DNA of 40,704 nucleotides from Candidatus Stramentimicrobium fermentans. Lineage in GTDB: Bacteria > Atribacterota > Phoenicimicrobiia > Phoenicimicrobiales > Stramentimicrobiaceae. Under the pieces are notes generated by a model. It was given only the letters and a program-made list of their open reading frames with translations. It was not told the origin of the DNA and ran no database searches. This document shows positions 7,266 to 16,395 of the stretch, piece after piece. The stretch is from positions 1-40,704 of the forward strand of contig JAAYOB010000015.1 of NCBI GenBank assembly GCA_012520575.1. The letters run 5' to 3'. Position 1 is the first letter of the stretch, and the number at the start of each line of letters is the position of its first letter. The translations under genes and the position numbers were made by a program.

Positions 7266-10200
7266 ATGTCTACTACAGGAAGAGATAAACAACAAGTAAA
7301 AATAGAGGATTATTTATCTGTCGAACAAAAATGGTTATTAGATATTTCTGCTGCCTATTTTGGTATACACCAGCGCACAAACAATCTCTTTACCGAAATA
7401 TATTCTTTTTCCCTTAAACCAAAAATAATACATGAAAAGCTGAGAGAGATTGCCTTAAATGATATCTGGTTTTTTAAAGCTCATCCTGAAGCATATAGAG
7501 CTATCAAGGCAATTTTGAATCTATTTGATGACTTACTACAGCAAAAATTTACATTTTTAGATAAACAACGCATTCTGGATACCTTAATAGAGTTTATTCA
7601 GGAGTTGGGTAAAGATGATGAGACAGCATTGTCATTTGATTTACTGGTACCAAAAATTTTAGATATTTTGGAAAGAAGTTTACAGAGTGATCCGGAAATA
7701 GGTATATATGCCTCAAATTTATTGAAAAAACTTCCTACTCGGCTGATAAGGCATAAGGATTATGAACAGAAATTGGTGAGTTTATTAAAGGTATCTTTGA
7801 AAAAAAATTTAAAGATGTGGCAAAATCAGCTGGATTTTAAGAAATGGTGCGAACAGCAAGGTAAATATTTTTGTGGAAAATATAAAACTACCATCTTTGA
7901 CATCTCTAAAGAAGAAAAACAAATGGTAGAGGAAATGAGGGGAAAATTATCACAAGCTCACAGCTGGGGAGAGTTGGCAGGCATACCTGATTATAAAGAA
8001 TTTATAGCTAACCTAAGTGGTCTAATTAAAAACGAGGCACCAATCTTAGAAAAAATATATTTTAACTACTACTTATTGGAAATCCCGGCTCTGCAAAGGT
8101 GGAGAGATCATTTGTTGGCAGAATTAGCTCAGCTCTACAAAGAACTTACCACTGCTGATTTTAAGCAATTAAGCCTGGATAATTTCTTGACCCTAACCTT
8201 CTCTTTAGTAAAAAAACTGAAAAAAGACAATACCGAAAAGGTATTGGAAGTCTTGCTAAGATTAGGACAAAAAATATATCAAACAAAAGAACAGTCCGGA
8301 GTGGACATATTTAATGAACACCTTATCGGCTTTGGCTTTATTTATCCGGGAGAAATAGCTATCAACGATGATTGGCAGGTACAATCTGATAACAATCATT
8401 TAAAGATGATTAGATTGTGGTTGGAACTAATAAAAACCTCGCCATCGAGCAGTACTCGGTTGATTACTGCTTTAATTGTAAATTTGAAGTTAGGCGGGGT
8501 ACTCATTCGCGACGAAGATCTCTTCCAAAGAGATATCAGCCAGTTACTTAACAGTGATATTAAAGGCAGTTATGTATTAATAAAGCAATTGTTAAAACTT
8601 TTCCCGGTCTATTACAGCAGTATAGGGGCAGAAGGAAAGATACGGGAAATATCTACTGAGATTGATAAACTGTCCTATAGCGAAGATAAACTGATTCATT
8701 TTTTACGAAAGCAGATACATGTCGAGAGCAATAATGCTCAGATAGAACTGATTAAAAATATTTTCCTTTTTTGGCATAATGGAAACAGCAAGCCGTTGCT
8801 GCCCTATCTCCCGCTTGATGTTCAAAAAGAATTATCGGTATCAGGCAAGTGGTTTGATCCAGTTCATCATATGGTAAATAAGCTCGTTAAGAGTATAAAA
8901 ACAAGACCCGAGGAGATACTGGAAAAAGATATTGCTGAAATAGAAAGAGTAATGGATAGGCTCAAAACGATTGATGAACGGAACAGCCAGCGCATTATTT
9001 ATCTCATTGAGCTATATCAGCTTTTAAAGCACAAATATTCTTTAGACCCTAAATTTATCAGTCTTGATTTAAAACAATCAAATTTTTTTACTCCAAAGGA
9101 AGTAGAGAAATTAGAAAAGTATGTTAAAAACCATAGATTTGATGCTGCCATAAGACTTATTTATAATATGATCTCTAATCTAAAGAAAATTATTTTAGAT
9201 TCTCCCAGAACCGATCCCCAGGAGAGTATTTATTATAAGCGGCATATCGCTTTCGGCATACCTTCCATGTATGGGCAGTATTATGAGCAGAAATTTGCTG
9301 CTATGGGCTTAATGCTCCGCCTGGAAAGGTTAGCCGATTATCTTATCGGTGAGCTAGTTAGCCACAGAGACCTGAGTTATATGACTATAGATGGATTCCA
9401 TAATGCGGCACGGATACTGGACTTATTTAAAGAAGGGTTAGCCCTAAACGGTATCACTAATGAGAATTTTAACTCCCATTTAGAAATGCTGAACTACAGT
9501 TTTAAGACTACTACCTTTTCTATGAACCAATTTGTTAACATCTTTTATTTTATTACTTTAAATATTAAAGAAATCATCGATAGTTATTACATTTTACCCT
9601 ACAGCACCTCCTTGAAAATGATAGTAAGGCAAAATATGGAAGAAGCAGGTACGATTAATAAAACCGGTCTGGAGCACATTATCTATCGGAAATCAGAAGA
9701 GTTTTATCGGGATATTATTGTTTCCGCTTTTTTAGTGCAAAATTTAGATAATTATGTCTCTAAAATATTGAGCACTTTAAGAAGTATGGTGTCAAAATTA
9801 AAACCGGAAGTAACCGATATGCTGCTTAATCATGATCCGGAATTACTTTTTACTTCGTTACACAAATCTAACCCCAAGGTTGATAATCAAATATTTTTAG
9901 GTGCCAAGGCCTATTATCTTAAAAAATTACATTCTTATAAATTTCCTATTCCGCCAGGTTTTGTGCTTACGACGGAATGGTTTAGGGAAAGGGAAGCCGT
10001 TGCACAGTTTCCGGAAATGTACCGAGCAATGCTGAGGATGATTAGGAATAGACTAACGGAGTTAGAAAGAATAACCAGAAAAAAGCTTGGAGACGCAAGG
10101 AATCCTCTATTATTATCGGTCCGTTCCGGGGCTGTTGTTTCTATGCCCGGAGCCATGGATTCCATTTTAAATATTGGTATGAATGATGAGATTGCGGAGA

Positions 10201-11387
10201 ATCTGAGTAAAGTTCCAAAATATGGCTGGGCTGCCTGGGATTCTTATCGTAGACTGTTGCAAAATTGGGGAATGGCTTACGGCATAGAGCGGGATGAATT
10301 TGATAGACTTATCATGGAGTTTAAACAAATATACGAAGTAGAAGAAAAGAAAGAGTTTAGTGTTAAGCAGATGAAGACCATTGCCTTTGCCTATAAAAAA
10401 TTATTACAGGATAATAACATTAAATTGGAAGAAGATCCCTTTAAACAACTTATTCAGGCTGTAAGTTTTGTCTTTAAGTCCTGGTATAATGAACGCGCAC
10501 AGATATTTCGAAAAAATTTACAGATTGCCGAAGAATGGGGAACAGCGGTAATAGTACAGGAAATGATTCTGGGAAATATCGGAGCTGAATCGGGGACCGG
10601 TGTCTTTTTTACCAAAATACCATATGAAAAAAGCCCGGAAGTTGCCCTATACGGTGACTTTACCTGCTGTAGTCAGGGGGAAGATATTGTCTCCGGATTG
10701 GTATATCCTTTACCCGTTTCCGAATTTCAGAATGAAAAAACTCCTCATCTAAAAAGGACTTCTCTGGAGAAAGAATTTCCGGAAATTTACCAGGAGTTAT
10801 TAAGATTAGCTAGAGAACTTATTTATGAAAGAGGGTATGAACACCAGGAGATTGAATTTACTTATAAGTCAAAGCGTAAGAAAGATTTATATATTTTGCA
10901 AACCAGACCATATACTTTGAAAGATAAGGAAGAGATACCAGTGTTTACCGAACCGGCTATACTTAATAATCTGATTGGAACAGGAATTGGTATTGGTAGG
11001 GGAGCAATTAATGGCTATGTGGCTTTCAATCTGGAGGATATCCGATTATTGGCAAAAAAATACCCTAAAGAGCATAAAATATTAATTAGACCTGATACGG
11101 TGCCTGATGACATTGAAATGATTTTTGAATGTGACGGACTATTAACCGCGCGTGGGGGGGCAACTTCTCACGCAGCAGTCACAGCTGCCCAATTGGGCAA
11201 GATATGTGTGGTGAACTGCAAACACATGGTAGTACTGGAAAATGAAAAGAAATGCTTTATCAACGATATTGAGATTAAAACCGGTGACCGGATTGCTATT
11301 GATGCTTATTTAGGAAATATCTACCGGGGTCATCATACCATTGGTTTAGAACAGATATCTTACTTTAAAGAAGGGAGGAGTTTGTAA
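7266..11387 (+). CDS. Giant PPDK-like protein: unknown N-terminal domain plus ATP-grasp and phosphohistidine domains, no PEP barrel
   Basis: About 870 N-terminal residues match nothing I recognise. They are rich in Leu, Ile, Lys and Glu and look mostly helical, perhaps HEAT-like. From about residue 877 the protein follows pyruvate, phosphate dikinase: GAKAYYLKKL and IPPGFVLTTEWF; S951-VRSGAVVSMPGAMDSILN (PPDK, rather than PEP synthase, wording); WAAWDSYRRLLQNWG; CSQGEDIVSGL; EIEFTYKS with ILQTRPY. It ends with a swivelling domain, ILIRPDTVPDDIEM and TARGGATSHAAV, in which H1302 is the phospho-carrier histidine. The PEP/pyruvate TIM barrel that normally follows is absent. The stop is natural and the next gene begins two bases later, so this is not a truncation by mutation. 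By family logic it should transfer phosphate from ATP to histidine and then to an unknown acceptor. GGGGAGG lies upstream of ATG 7266. Confidence 0.85.
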   Translation: MSTTGRDKQQVKIEDYLSVEQKWLLDISAAYFGIHQRTNNLFTEIYSFSLKPKIIHEKLREIALNDIWFFKAHPEAYRAIKAILNLFDDLLQQKFTFLDKQRILDTLIEFIQELGKDDETALSFDLLVPKILDILERSLQSDPEIGIYASNLLKKLPTRLIRHKDYEQKLVSLLKVSLKKNLKMWQNQLDFKKWCEQQGKYFCGKYKTTIFDISKEEKQMVEEMRGKLSQAHSWGELAGIPDYKEFIANLSGLIKNEAPILEKIYFNYYLLEIPALQRWRDHLLAELAQLYKELTTADFKQLSLDNFLTLTFSLVKKLKKDNTEKVLEVLLRLGQKIYQTKEQSGVDIFNEHLIGFGFIYPGEIAINDDWQVQSDNNHLKMIRLWLELIKTSPSSSTRLITALIVNLKLGGVLIRDEDLFQRDISQLLNSDIKGSYVLIKQLLKLFPVYYSSIGAEGKIREISTEIDKLSYSEDKLIHFLRKQIHVESNNAQIELIKNIFLFWHNGNSKPLLPYLPLDVQKELSVSGKWFDPVHHMVNKLVKSIKTRPEEILEKDIAEIERVMDRLKTIDERNSQRIIYLIELYQLLKHKYSLDPKFISLDLKQSNFFTPKEVEKLEKYVKNHRFDAAIRLIYNMISNLKKIILDSPRTDPQESIYYKRHIAFGIPSMYGQYYEQKFAAMGLMLRLERLADYLIGELVSHRDLSYMTIDGFHNAARILDLFKEGLALNGITNENFNSHLEMLNYSFKTTTFSMNQFVNIFYFITLNIKEIIDSYYILPYSTSLKMIVRQNMEEAGTINKTGLEHIIYRKSEEFYRDIIVSAFLVQNLDNYVSKILSTLRSMVSKLKPEVTDMLLNHDPELLFTSLHKSNPKVDNQIFLGAKAYYLKKLHSYKFPIPPGFVLTTEWFREREAVAQFPEMYRAMLRMIRNRLTELERITRKKLGDARNPLLLSVRSGAVVSMPGAMDSILNIGMNDEIAENLSKVPKYGWAAWDSYRRLLQNWGMAYGIERDEFDRLIMEFKQIYEVEEKKEFSVKQMKTIAFAYKKLLQDNNIKLEEDPFKQLIQAVSFVFKSWYNERAQIFRKNLQIAEEWGTAVIVQEMILGNIGAESGTGVFFTKIPYEKSPEVALYGDFTCCSQGEDIVSGLVYPLPVSEFQNEKTPHLKRTSLEKEFPEIYQELLRLARELIYERGYEHQEIEFTYKSKRKKDLYILQTRPYTLKDKEEIPVFTEPAILNNLIGTGIGIGRGAINGYVAFNLEDIRLLAKKYPKEHKILIRPDTVPDDIEMIFECDGLLTARGGATSHAAVTAAQLGKICVVNCKHMVVLENEKKCFINDIEIKTGDRIAIDAYLGNIYRGHHTIGLEQISYFKEGRSL

Positions 11388-11388
11388 A

Positions 11389-12633
11389 TTGGAGTTGTCT
11401 ACTGAAAAAAAATATTTAGGTATTAACGGCTTAGGGAGGATTGGTAAACTGACCTTATGGTACCAACTCTCTGAAAATTATTTTGATGGCTTTGTAATAA
11501 ATGTTGGGCGCCGAATAGGAACAAGCCTCTCAGATATTGTTCATTTAATAGGAACAGACTCTACCTATGGTCCTATGGAAAAATTCTTAGGTGGTATTAA
11601 AGCCCAAAAAGGAATTAAAATTATCAACAAGGAAGAGAATCTCTTGGAAATCTTTGGCAAACCGGTTAAAATTCTCGATAAAGCGCGAAATCCTAAGGAT
11701 ATAAATTGGGGAGAACATGGGGTAAGGGTAGTTGTTGATACTACCGGTGTTTTCAATGACCCCACCGTTTCCGAAGATAATAAGAAAGGAAGTCTGAGAG
11801 GGCATCTTTGGGCTGGAGCCCACAAGGTTATTAATAGTGCCCCCTTTAAGATAAAAGATAAGACTAAAAAGCTACCTGAGGACTGTAATATCCTTATTTA
11901 TGGCATCAATCACACCTCCTTTAATCAAAATAGACATAAGATTATCTCTGCCGCTTCTTGTACCACAACCGCTTTAGCCTATATGGTAAAGCCATTGTTG
12001 GAAAGAGAAGAGACTAAGAACATCTTGACAGCATCACTTTCTACCATTCATGCTGCTACCAATAGCCAGAGAGTACTCGATTCTTTACCCGGTACCGGTG
12101 ATAAGGATTTACGTAAGAATAGAATGGTCTTCAATAACATCATTCTCTCAACTACCGGGGCAGCAAGCACGCTGGAGAAGGTTTTGCCCGAGATTAAGAG
12201 GATTGGTTTTATGGCTGATTCGGTTCGCATCCCTACCGATACGGTATCCCTTATTATTTTAAATCTGACCTTCCATAGCCATCTGGACAGTAAAGGCGAC
12301 TCCTCTATTACTCGTGTACTTTTAAACCAAATCTATCGAGAAGCAGCTCAGGGACCACAAAAAGGGCTTCTGCATTATACCGATAGTCAAAATGTATCCT
12401 CAGATCTAAAAGGGCAGCTTTTTGCGGTGACCATTGAGGGGCACGCTACTCATACCCGAACCGGTTTCATTGACCTTTCTCCGGAAATGCTGCAAAAGGT
12501 GGGATTGAATACCGGTAAAACCATCAATATCCCGATAACACATTCTACTCTATTTGGCTGGTATGATAATGAATATGGCAGTTATGTAAATTGTTTAGGA
12601 AAACTGACTAATTATATTACTCGGGATTTATAA
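11389..12633 (+). CDS. Divergent glyceraldehyde-3-phosphate dehydrogenase homologue, 414 aa
   Basis: NAD(P)-dependent dehydrogenase of the GAPDH family. The Rossmann opening is GINGLGRIGKLTLWYQL. The catalytic cysteine is C191 in SAASCTTTALAY, and the base is H221 in STIHAATNSQRVLDS. STTGAASTLEKVLPE, MADSVRIPTDTVSL and GWYDNEYGSYVN are the usual late motifs. It departs from glycolytic enzymes: SNASCTTNCLAP becomes SAASCTTTALAY, with Asn and the second Cys lost; the N-terminal NDL region becomes INVGRRIGT; and the protein is about 80 residues longer than normal. It starts at TTG 11389 with GGGAGG ten bases upstream, directly after the PPDK-like gene, so the two are co-translated. It may be a true GAPDH of an unusual branch, or an enzyme for another phospho-aldehyde. 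Confidence 0.88.
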   Translation: MELSTEKKYLGINGLGRIGKLTLWYQLSENYFDGFVINVGRRIGTSLSDIVHLIGTDSTYGPMEKFLGGIKAQKGIKIINKEENLLEIFGKPVKILDKARNPKDINWGEHGVRVVVDTTGVFNDPTVSEDNKKGSLRGHLWAGAHKVINSAPFKIKDKTKKLPEDCNILIYGINHTSFNQNRHKIISAASCTTTALAYMVKPLLEREETKNILTASLSTIHAATNSQRVLDSLPGTGDKDLRKNRMVFNNIILSTTGAASTLEKVLPEIKRIGFMADSVRIPTDTVSLIILNLTFHSHLDSKGDSSITRVLLNQIYREAAQGPQKGLLHYTDSQNVSSDLKGQLFAVTIEGHATHTRTGFIDLSPEMLQKVGLNTGKTINIPITHSTLFGWYDNEYGSYVNCLGKLTNYITRDL

Positions 12634-12659
12634 AGAGAACCTCGATGGTGTGTTGAGCC

Positions 12660-13205
12660 ATGCACAGAATAACTATTCATCAAATGACTCTAGTTTCCTT
12701 ATTTGCAGCATTAACTATAATAGGTGCTTTTATTTCCATACCGATAGGACTGGTTCCCATAAGCTTGCAAAATCTGTTTGTATTTCTGTCCGGGATGGTG
12801 TTGGGAAGCAAGCTGGGAGCCTTGAGCCAGCTTATCTATGTTTTGTTGGGAGCCGTGGGATTGCCAATCTTTTCAGGATATAAAGGGGGACCGGGTGTTC
12901 TAGTAGGGCCTACCGGTGGTTTTTTAATGGGTTTTGTTATTTCTGCCTATATTATCGGAAAACTGGCTGAGAAATTGACAAATGCCAAGACCAAGATCTG
13001 GTGCTACTTTGCGATAGGGCTGTTAGGTATATTTATTATCTATATTACCGGTGTAGCCCAATTGCTGCTTATTACTAAAGTTGGGTTGAGAAAAGCTATT
13101 TTAGCAGGGGTACTTCCTTTTTTACCGGGTGATTTCTTAAAATTAATTATTGCCTCTTTTCTGGCGGTTAGACTAAAAGCAGTGGTTTACTTGCCTGAGG
13201 TGTGA
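12660..13205 (+). CDS. bioY: Biotin transporter substrate-binding protein BioY
   Basis: Integral membrane S-component of a biotin ECF transporter. It has about six hydrophobic helices and BioY wording throughout: FISIPIGLVPISLQNLFVFL, SGMVLGSKLGALSQLIYVLL, GAVGLPIF, GGPGVLVGPTGGFLMGF and, near the end, GVLPFLPGDFLKLIIAS. The length of 181 aa is standard. No ECF ATPase or EcfT gene is adjacent, so it must share a housekeeping energising module or work alone. It lies 26 bases after the GAPDH-like stop on the same strand, and no terminator is seen between them, so it probably belongs to the transcript that begins near birA. The ribosome site before ATG 12660 is poor. Confidence 0.93.
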   Translation: MHRITIHQMTLVSLFAALTIIGAFISIPIGLVPISLQNLFVFLSGMVLGSKLGALSQLIYVLLGAVGLPIFSGYKGGPGVLVGPTGGFLMGFVISAYIIGKLAEKLTNAKTKIWCYFAIGLLGIFIIYITGVAQLLLITKVGLRKAILAGVLPFLPGDFLKLIIASFLAVRLKAVVYLPEV

Positions 13206-13211
13206 TATAAT
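13203..13211 (+). promoter_or_regulatory. Extended -10 promoter for tRNA-Pro
   Basis: TGATATAAT is an extended -10 element (TGnTATAAT) overlapping the end of bioY, 17 bases before the mature tRNA 5' end. The -35 region (TGGTTT at a 17-base spacing) is poor, as is common with extended -10 promoters. Confidence 0.55.
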
Positions 13212-13227
13212 TTATTTCGTACCTAAT

Positions 13228-13304
<77 letters not shown>

Positions 13305-13532
13305 CTATCAGAACAGAGCTGTCGTATTTGACAACCCTGATTTTTTCTCTTAATTTCTTTGATTTTTTCTTGTTTTCTCATACTTTCAATACGAAAATGC
13401 TGTAATAGCACTCGCAGTCAGACTGTGAGCGATTACCTCTTGCGTCATTGCCGCAAAGGTATATGTGGGCAGAAGAAGCTGATATCTTCATAGAGCCGGA
13501 AATCTTACGGATGGTTGAGATAGAAGAATACT

Positions 13533-14363
13533 CTAAAACCATTTTTTCTTTTTAAAGTACACAAACAACCCCAAACAAACCAGTAAACTTAATGTAATAA
13601 CATATAAGTAACCATATCTCCATGTAACTTCCGGCATGTTTTGAAAGTTCATGCCATACCAGCCTACTATAAGAGTAAGAGGCAAAAAAATGGCGGCTAT
13701 AACAGTGAATACCCTCATAATTTGATTTTGTTCTATATCGATTTGTGCCTGATAAGCTTCCCGCATTTGTGTTACATAATCTCGCAAATTTAGTACATAA
13801 TTAAGGTATCTGTGAACACGCCTACTTATAATTCCCATGTATCTTTCCCCATCGGGAGTTAAAATTTGGTTATCATTAGTGCAAACATTATCTAAAATAA
13901 TGTCCAACTGCTCATAATAGCGCTTTAAAGACAATAGTTTCTTGCGGTACGATATAATTTTATTCAAAGAATCCTGTTTTGAATTTGCTATTGCAGAATC
14001 TTCGATATCCGTTATTTTAGTTTCGAAATTTTCTAGGTGATTTATATCATCTTGAAACAAATTTACAAAAAACATATATAAAGCCTTTTCATTGGAAAAC
14101 CCTTTTGGCAAAAAGGTAGATATGTTTTTAAAGCAATCTTTGCTTTCGCAAAACACAAATAAATTCTTCTCGTCCATGTAAATTAACACTTTGTGCGGTT
14201 TTGGGTGACCCACCTTTACATCGTACCATTCAAACGCAAAAATATTAGATTTTTCAAAGCTTTCGAATGTAAAGGTTTGTTTTGTACTTATGTACTCCAT
14301 CACTTTAGATTCAAGCATTTCTGCAATCGTATAGATTTCTGAAAAGAGTAATACCAAATGCAT
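13533..14363 (-). CDS. corA: CorA-family magnesium/divalent metal channel
   Basis: Inner-membrane metal-ion channel of the CorA family. The N-terminal cytoplasmic domain ends in a long helix (FETKITDIEDSAIANSKQ through YLNYVLNLRDYVTQMREAYQ). Two C-terminal membrane helices follow, and the signature YGMNFQNMPE, with the essential GMN, sits at the end of the first. A positively charged tail, YFKKKKWF, closes the protein. At 276 aa it is somewhat shorter than the usual 310-320, mostly in the N-terminal part. The start at ATG 14363 has GAGG about nine bases upstream. It is a single gene transcribed against its neighbours, with no metal-sensing leader visible. Mg2+, Co2+ or Ni2+ selectivity cannot be told. 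Confidence 0.93.
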   Translation of the reverse strand: MHLVLLFSEIYTIAEMLESKVMEYISTKQTFTFESFEKSNIFAFEWYDVKVGHPKPHKVLIYMDEKNLFVFCESKDCFKNISTFLPKGFSNEKALYMFFVNLFQDDINHLENFETKITDIEDSAIANSKQDSLNKIISYRKKLLSLKRYYEQLDIILDNVCTNDNQILTPDGERYMGIISRRVHRYLNYVLNLRDYVTQMREAYQAQIDIEQNQIMRVFTVIAAIFLPLTLIVGWYGMNFQNMPEVTWRYGYLYVITLSLLVCLGLFVYFKKKKWF

Positions 14364-14999
14364 ATCTTAACCTCATCAACATTTATATGTTAATTTAAAA
14401 CACAATTTTACCGGTGTTGTTATTCTTTTAACTGTGAGTATTTCCCATTAATTGTAATTACATTTTTAGATGCGAAATTCATCAAATAGTTCCGCAAGCA
14501 AATTCTTTTGATCTAGCTTTTTTTATCTTTCACTTGTATTTGTAAATATCTCTGATTCTGTTACTACATATACACAATACCTTCGTACTGCTTTAATTTT
14601 ATTATATTGCACTATTGCTCAACAAGCAATGCATTGTTAAAGGGTGTATTATATCAATCATTGAGTCATAACATATATTGGAACATCATATTTAAAAATC
14701 TACGGCATATACTCTTTTTCGAGAGGGTCTATTTAAGGAATATGTTACCTATTGACTACCAGCAAGCTGCTGATTTTAGTGGGTTTCTTAAAAAAGTGCC
14801 ATATCGCCACTCGCACCAAAGTAGATAGCTTTTCGGGATAGTTTTGTGATCACCTCAGTCTTGCTCCGCAGTTCTCAATTAATTCATCGCGGTTATGCGT
14901 CACAGTTGATTGAATGTTGTTAAGAACTTAGATTGCCCCGTCTTTCTCCAACTCCATTTTTACATACATTATTTAGTGGAGGTTGACCAAACATTTTTC
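14364..14999. other. Gene-free stretch between corA and the NapH-like gene
   Basis: About 640 bases with no gene I can support. A short open frame at 14607-14828 has no ribosome site and no recognisable motifs. On the minus strand, short peptides such as THNRDELIENCGARLR and YFGASGDMALF appear between stops, which could be decayed coding DNA, but I cannot assign a family. Confidence 0.5.
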
Positions 15000-15029
15000 T
15001 TGATAATTGAAGGTCGGGAAGATTATAAT
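15000..15029 (+). promoter_or_regulatory. Predicted sigma-70-type promoter of the redox cluster
   Basis: TTGATA at 15000-15005 and a perfect TATAAT at 15024-15029 are separated by 18 bases, 33 bases upstream of the GTG start of the NapH-like gene. Confidence 0.55.
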
Positions 15030-15061
15030 TAAAGCAGGTATTATATTAGGGAAGGTTAACA

Positions 15062-15913
15062 GTGAAGAAGAAAAGGTTCCACGTGCGAACAATTATACAA
15101 ATATTTTTCTTGTTATTGGTAGCTCTGGTCGTCACCAATAAGGAACTGGCCGATTCCGGGCAGGGCTTGCCGTTTCTATCCGAAGCCAGCATACATGCCA
15201 TTTGTCCTTTTGGTGGAGTGGTCAGCATTTACCAATTTGTGACGGAAGGCAGCTATGTCCACCGAATCCACGATTCTTCTTTTGTCCTGATGTTTTTGGT
15301 TCTGATTCTCACACTGTTATTTGGTGCTGTTTTTTGCGGGTGGGTCTGTCCGCTGGGCAGTGTTCAAGAATGGATTAGCAAAATGGGCAAGCAATTATTC
15401 GGCAAAAGCTACAATCATTTCGTACCCGTCAAGGTTGACCAGGCGTTGCGTTATCTCCGTTATGGTGTGTTGATTTGGGTCCTCTATGCCACAGCCAATA
15501 CGGCGCAATTGGTATTTAAATCTGTAGATCCATATTATGCTTTATTTCAATTTTGGACCGGTGAGGTGGCAGCTAGTGCCATAATCACATTGATTTTAGT
15601 TTTACTGGCTTCTTTATGGATCGAACGCCCCTGGTGCAAATACTTTTGTCCATTTGGGGCAATTCTGGGATTAATCTCTAAAATCAGCCTTTTTTCTCTT
15701 ACAAGAGATCCCAACACCTGTATCGATTGTAAAATCTGCGACCGTGTTTGCCCCATGAATATAAAAATCAGCATACTAAATTCAGTGCGTCATACTAATT
15801 GTATTGTATGTTTGGAATGTTCATCTGAAGAAGCCTGTCCCGTTAAGGATACCCTTTTGTTATCAACTAAACTGAAAGTTGAGAATCGGGTTGGTGAACA
15901 GGGGAGGAAATAA
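15062..15913 (+). CDS. NapH-like [4Fe-4S] membrane polyferredoxin
   Basis: Membrane electron-transfer protein of the NapH/YccM/RdxA-like group, passing electrons between the quinone or ferredoxin pool and a periplasmic or extracytoplasmic partner. It has about four to five hydrophobic helices. Two cysteine motifs typical of the group lie beside the membrane, CGWVCPLGSVQEW and WCKYFCPFGAILG, and the early CPFGGVVS is also present. Two ferredoxin clusters follow at the C-terminus: CIDCKICDRVCP and CIVCLECSSEEACP. Size (283 aa) is normal. The start is GTG 15062 with GGGAAGG upstream. It is the first gene of a three-gene same-strand set with the small anchored protein one base downstream. Likely cytoplasmic clusters feed electrons across the membrane. 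The final acceptor is unknown. Confidence 0.9.
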   Translation: MKKKRFHVRTIIQIFFLLLVALVVTNKELADSGQGLPFLSEASIHAICPFGGVVSIYQFVTEGSYVHRIHDSSFVLMFLVLILTLLFGAVFCGWVCPLGSVQEWISKMGKQLFGKSYNHFVPVKVDQALRYLRYGVLIWVLYATANTAQLVFKSVDPYYALFQFWTGEVAASAIITLILVLLASLWIERPWCKYFCPFGAILGLISKISLFSLTRDPNTCIDCKICDRVCPMNIKISILNSVRHTNCIVCLECSSEEACPVKDTLLLSTKLKVENRVGEQGRK

Positions 15914-15914
15914 G

Positions 15915-16271
15915 ATGAAAATCAAAAAAATGACTCTGGCTATCATTATTATTATCTTATTAATCGGCGGAATATTTTCAGCCCAATTAGCCGGCCTCTG
16001 GCATACAAAAGGGCAACCCGGTGGCCCCGGGCCCGGCAAGGGTATAAATAGCCAACAAGTCACAGGCAGAGAAAAGGAATCCCGGAATATAGACGGACAT
16101 ACTACTTTTAAGGATCTGCTGGATATGGGATTGACGGAAAAAGAGATTGCTGATGTATTAGGTGATGGAGTGTTTGAACCGCTGTTGACCGTCAAATCAT
16201 ATTGTGAAGACAAGGGATTAGCATTTGGACAGGTCAGAATAAACTTGGATGCCTTGATAGCTACGGATTAG
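15915..16271 (+). CDS. Small membrane-anchored protein of the redox cluster, 118 aa
   Basis: One N-terminal hydrophobic helix (ALAIIIIILLIGGIFSAQLA region) is followed by a Gly/Pro-rich linker and a C-terminal helical module, TFKDLLDMGLTEKEIADVLG ... VKSYCEDKGLAFGQVR. A similar short helical module is found at the ends of some DUF4405 and ferredoxin-type membrane proteins, where it accompanies electron-transfer domains. I know this only as a general resemblance. The start at ATG 15915 has GGGGAGG ten bases upstream inside the end of the previous gene. Only one base separates the two genes, so they are coupled. It is probably an accessory subunit of the NapH-like protein, facing the outside of the membrane. 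Confidence 0.7.
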   Translation: MKIKKMTLAIIIIILLIGGIFSAQLAGLWHTKGQPGGPGPGKGINSQQVTGREKESRNIDGHTTFKDLLDMGLTEKEIADVLGDGVFEPLLTVKSYCEDKGLAFGQVRINLDALIATD

Positions 16272-16395
16272 TTGGTAAAGTACATCCCGGACTTAAGCGA
16301 TATCCGGAGAACAGGCATTCATTGATCATAGCTAAAAATTAAGAAAAATAAAGATGTTCAAAGAAAAAGAGATTTGATTAATGGAGGTAGTCAAT

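Noticed and set aside
12650..12883. A second open frame overlapping bioY
   Set aside because: It is out of frame with the clear BioY protein and has no motif or ribosome site of its own.
14607..14828. A 73-residue open frame on the plus strand
   Set aside because: No ribosome site or homology that I can see; the surrounding 640 bases also lack a gene.
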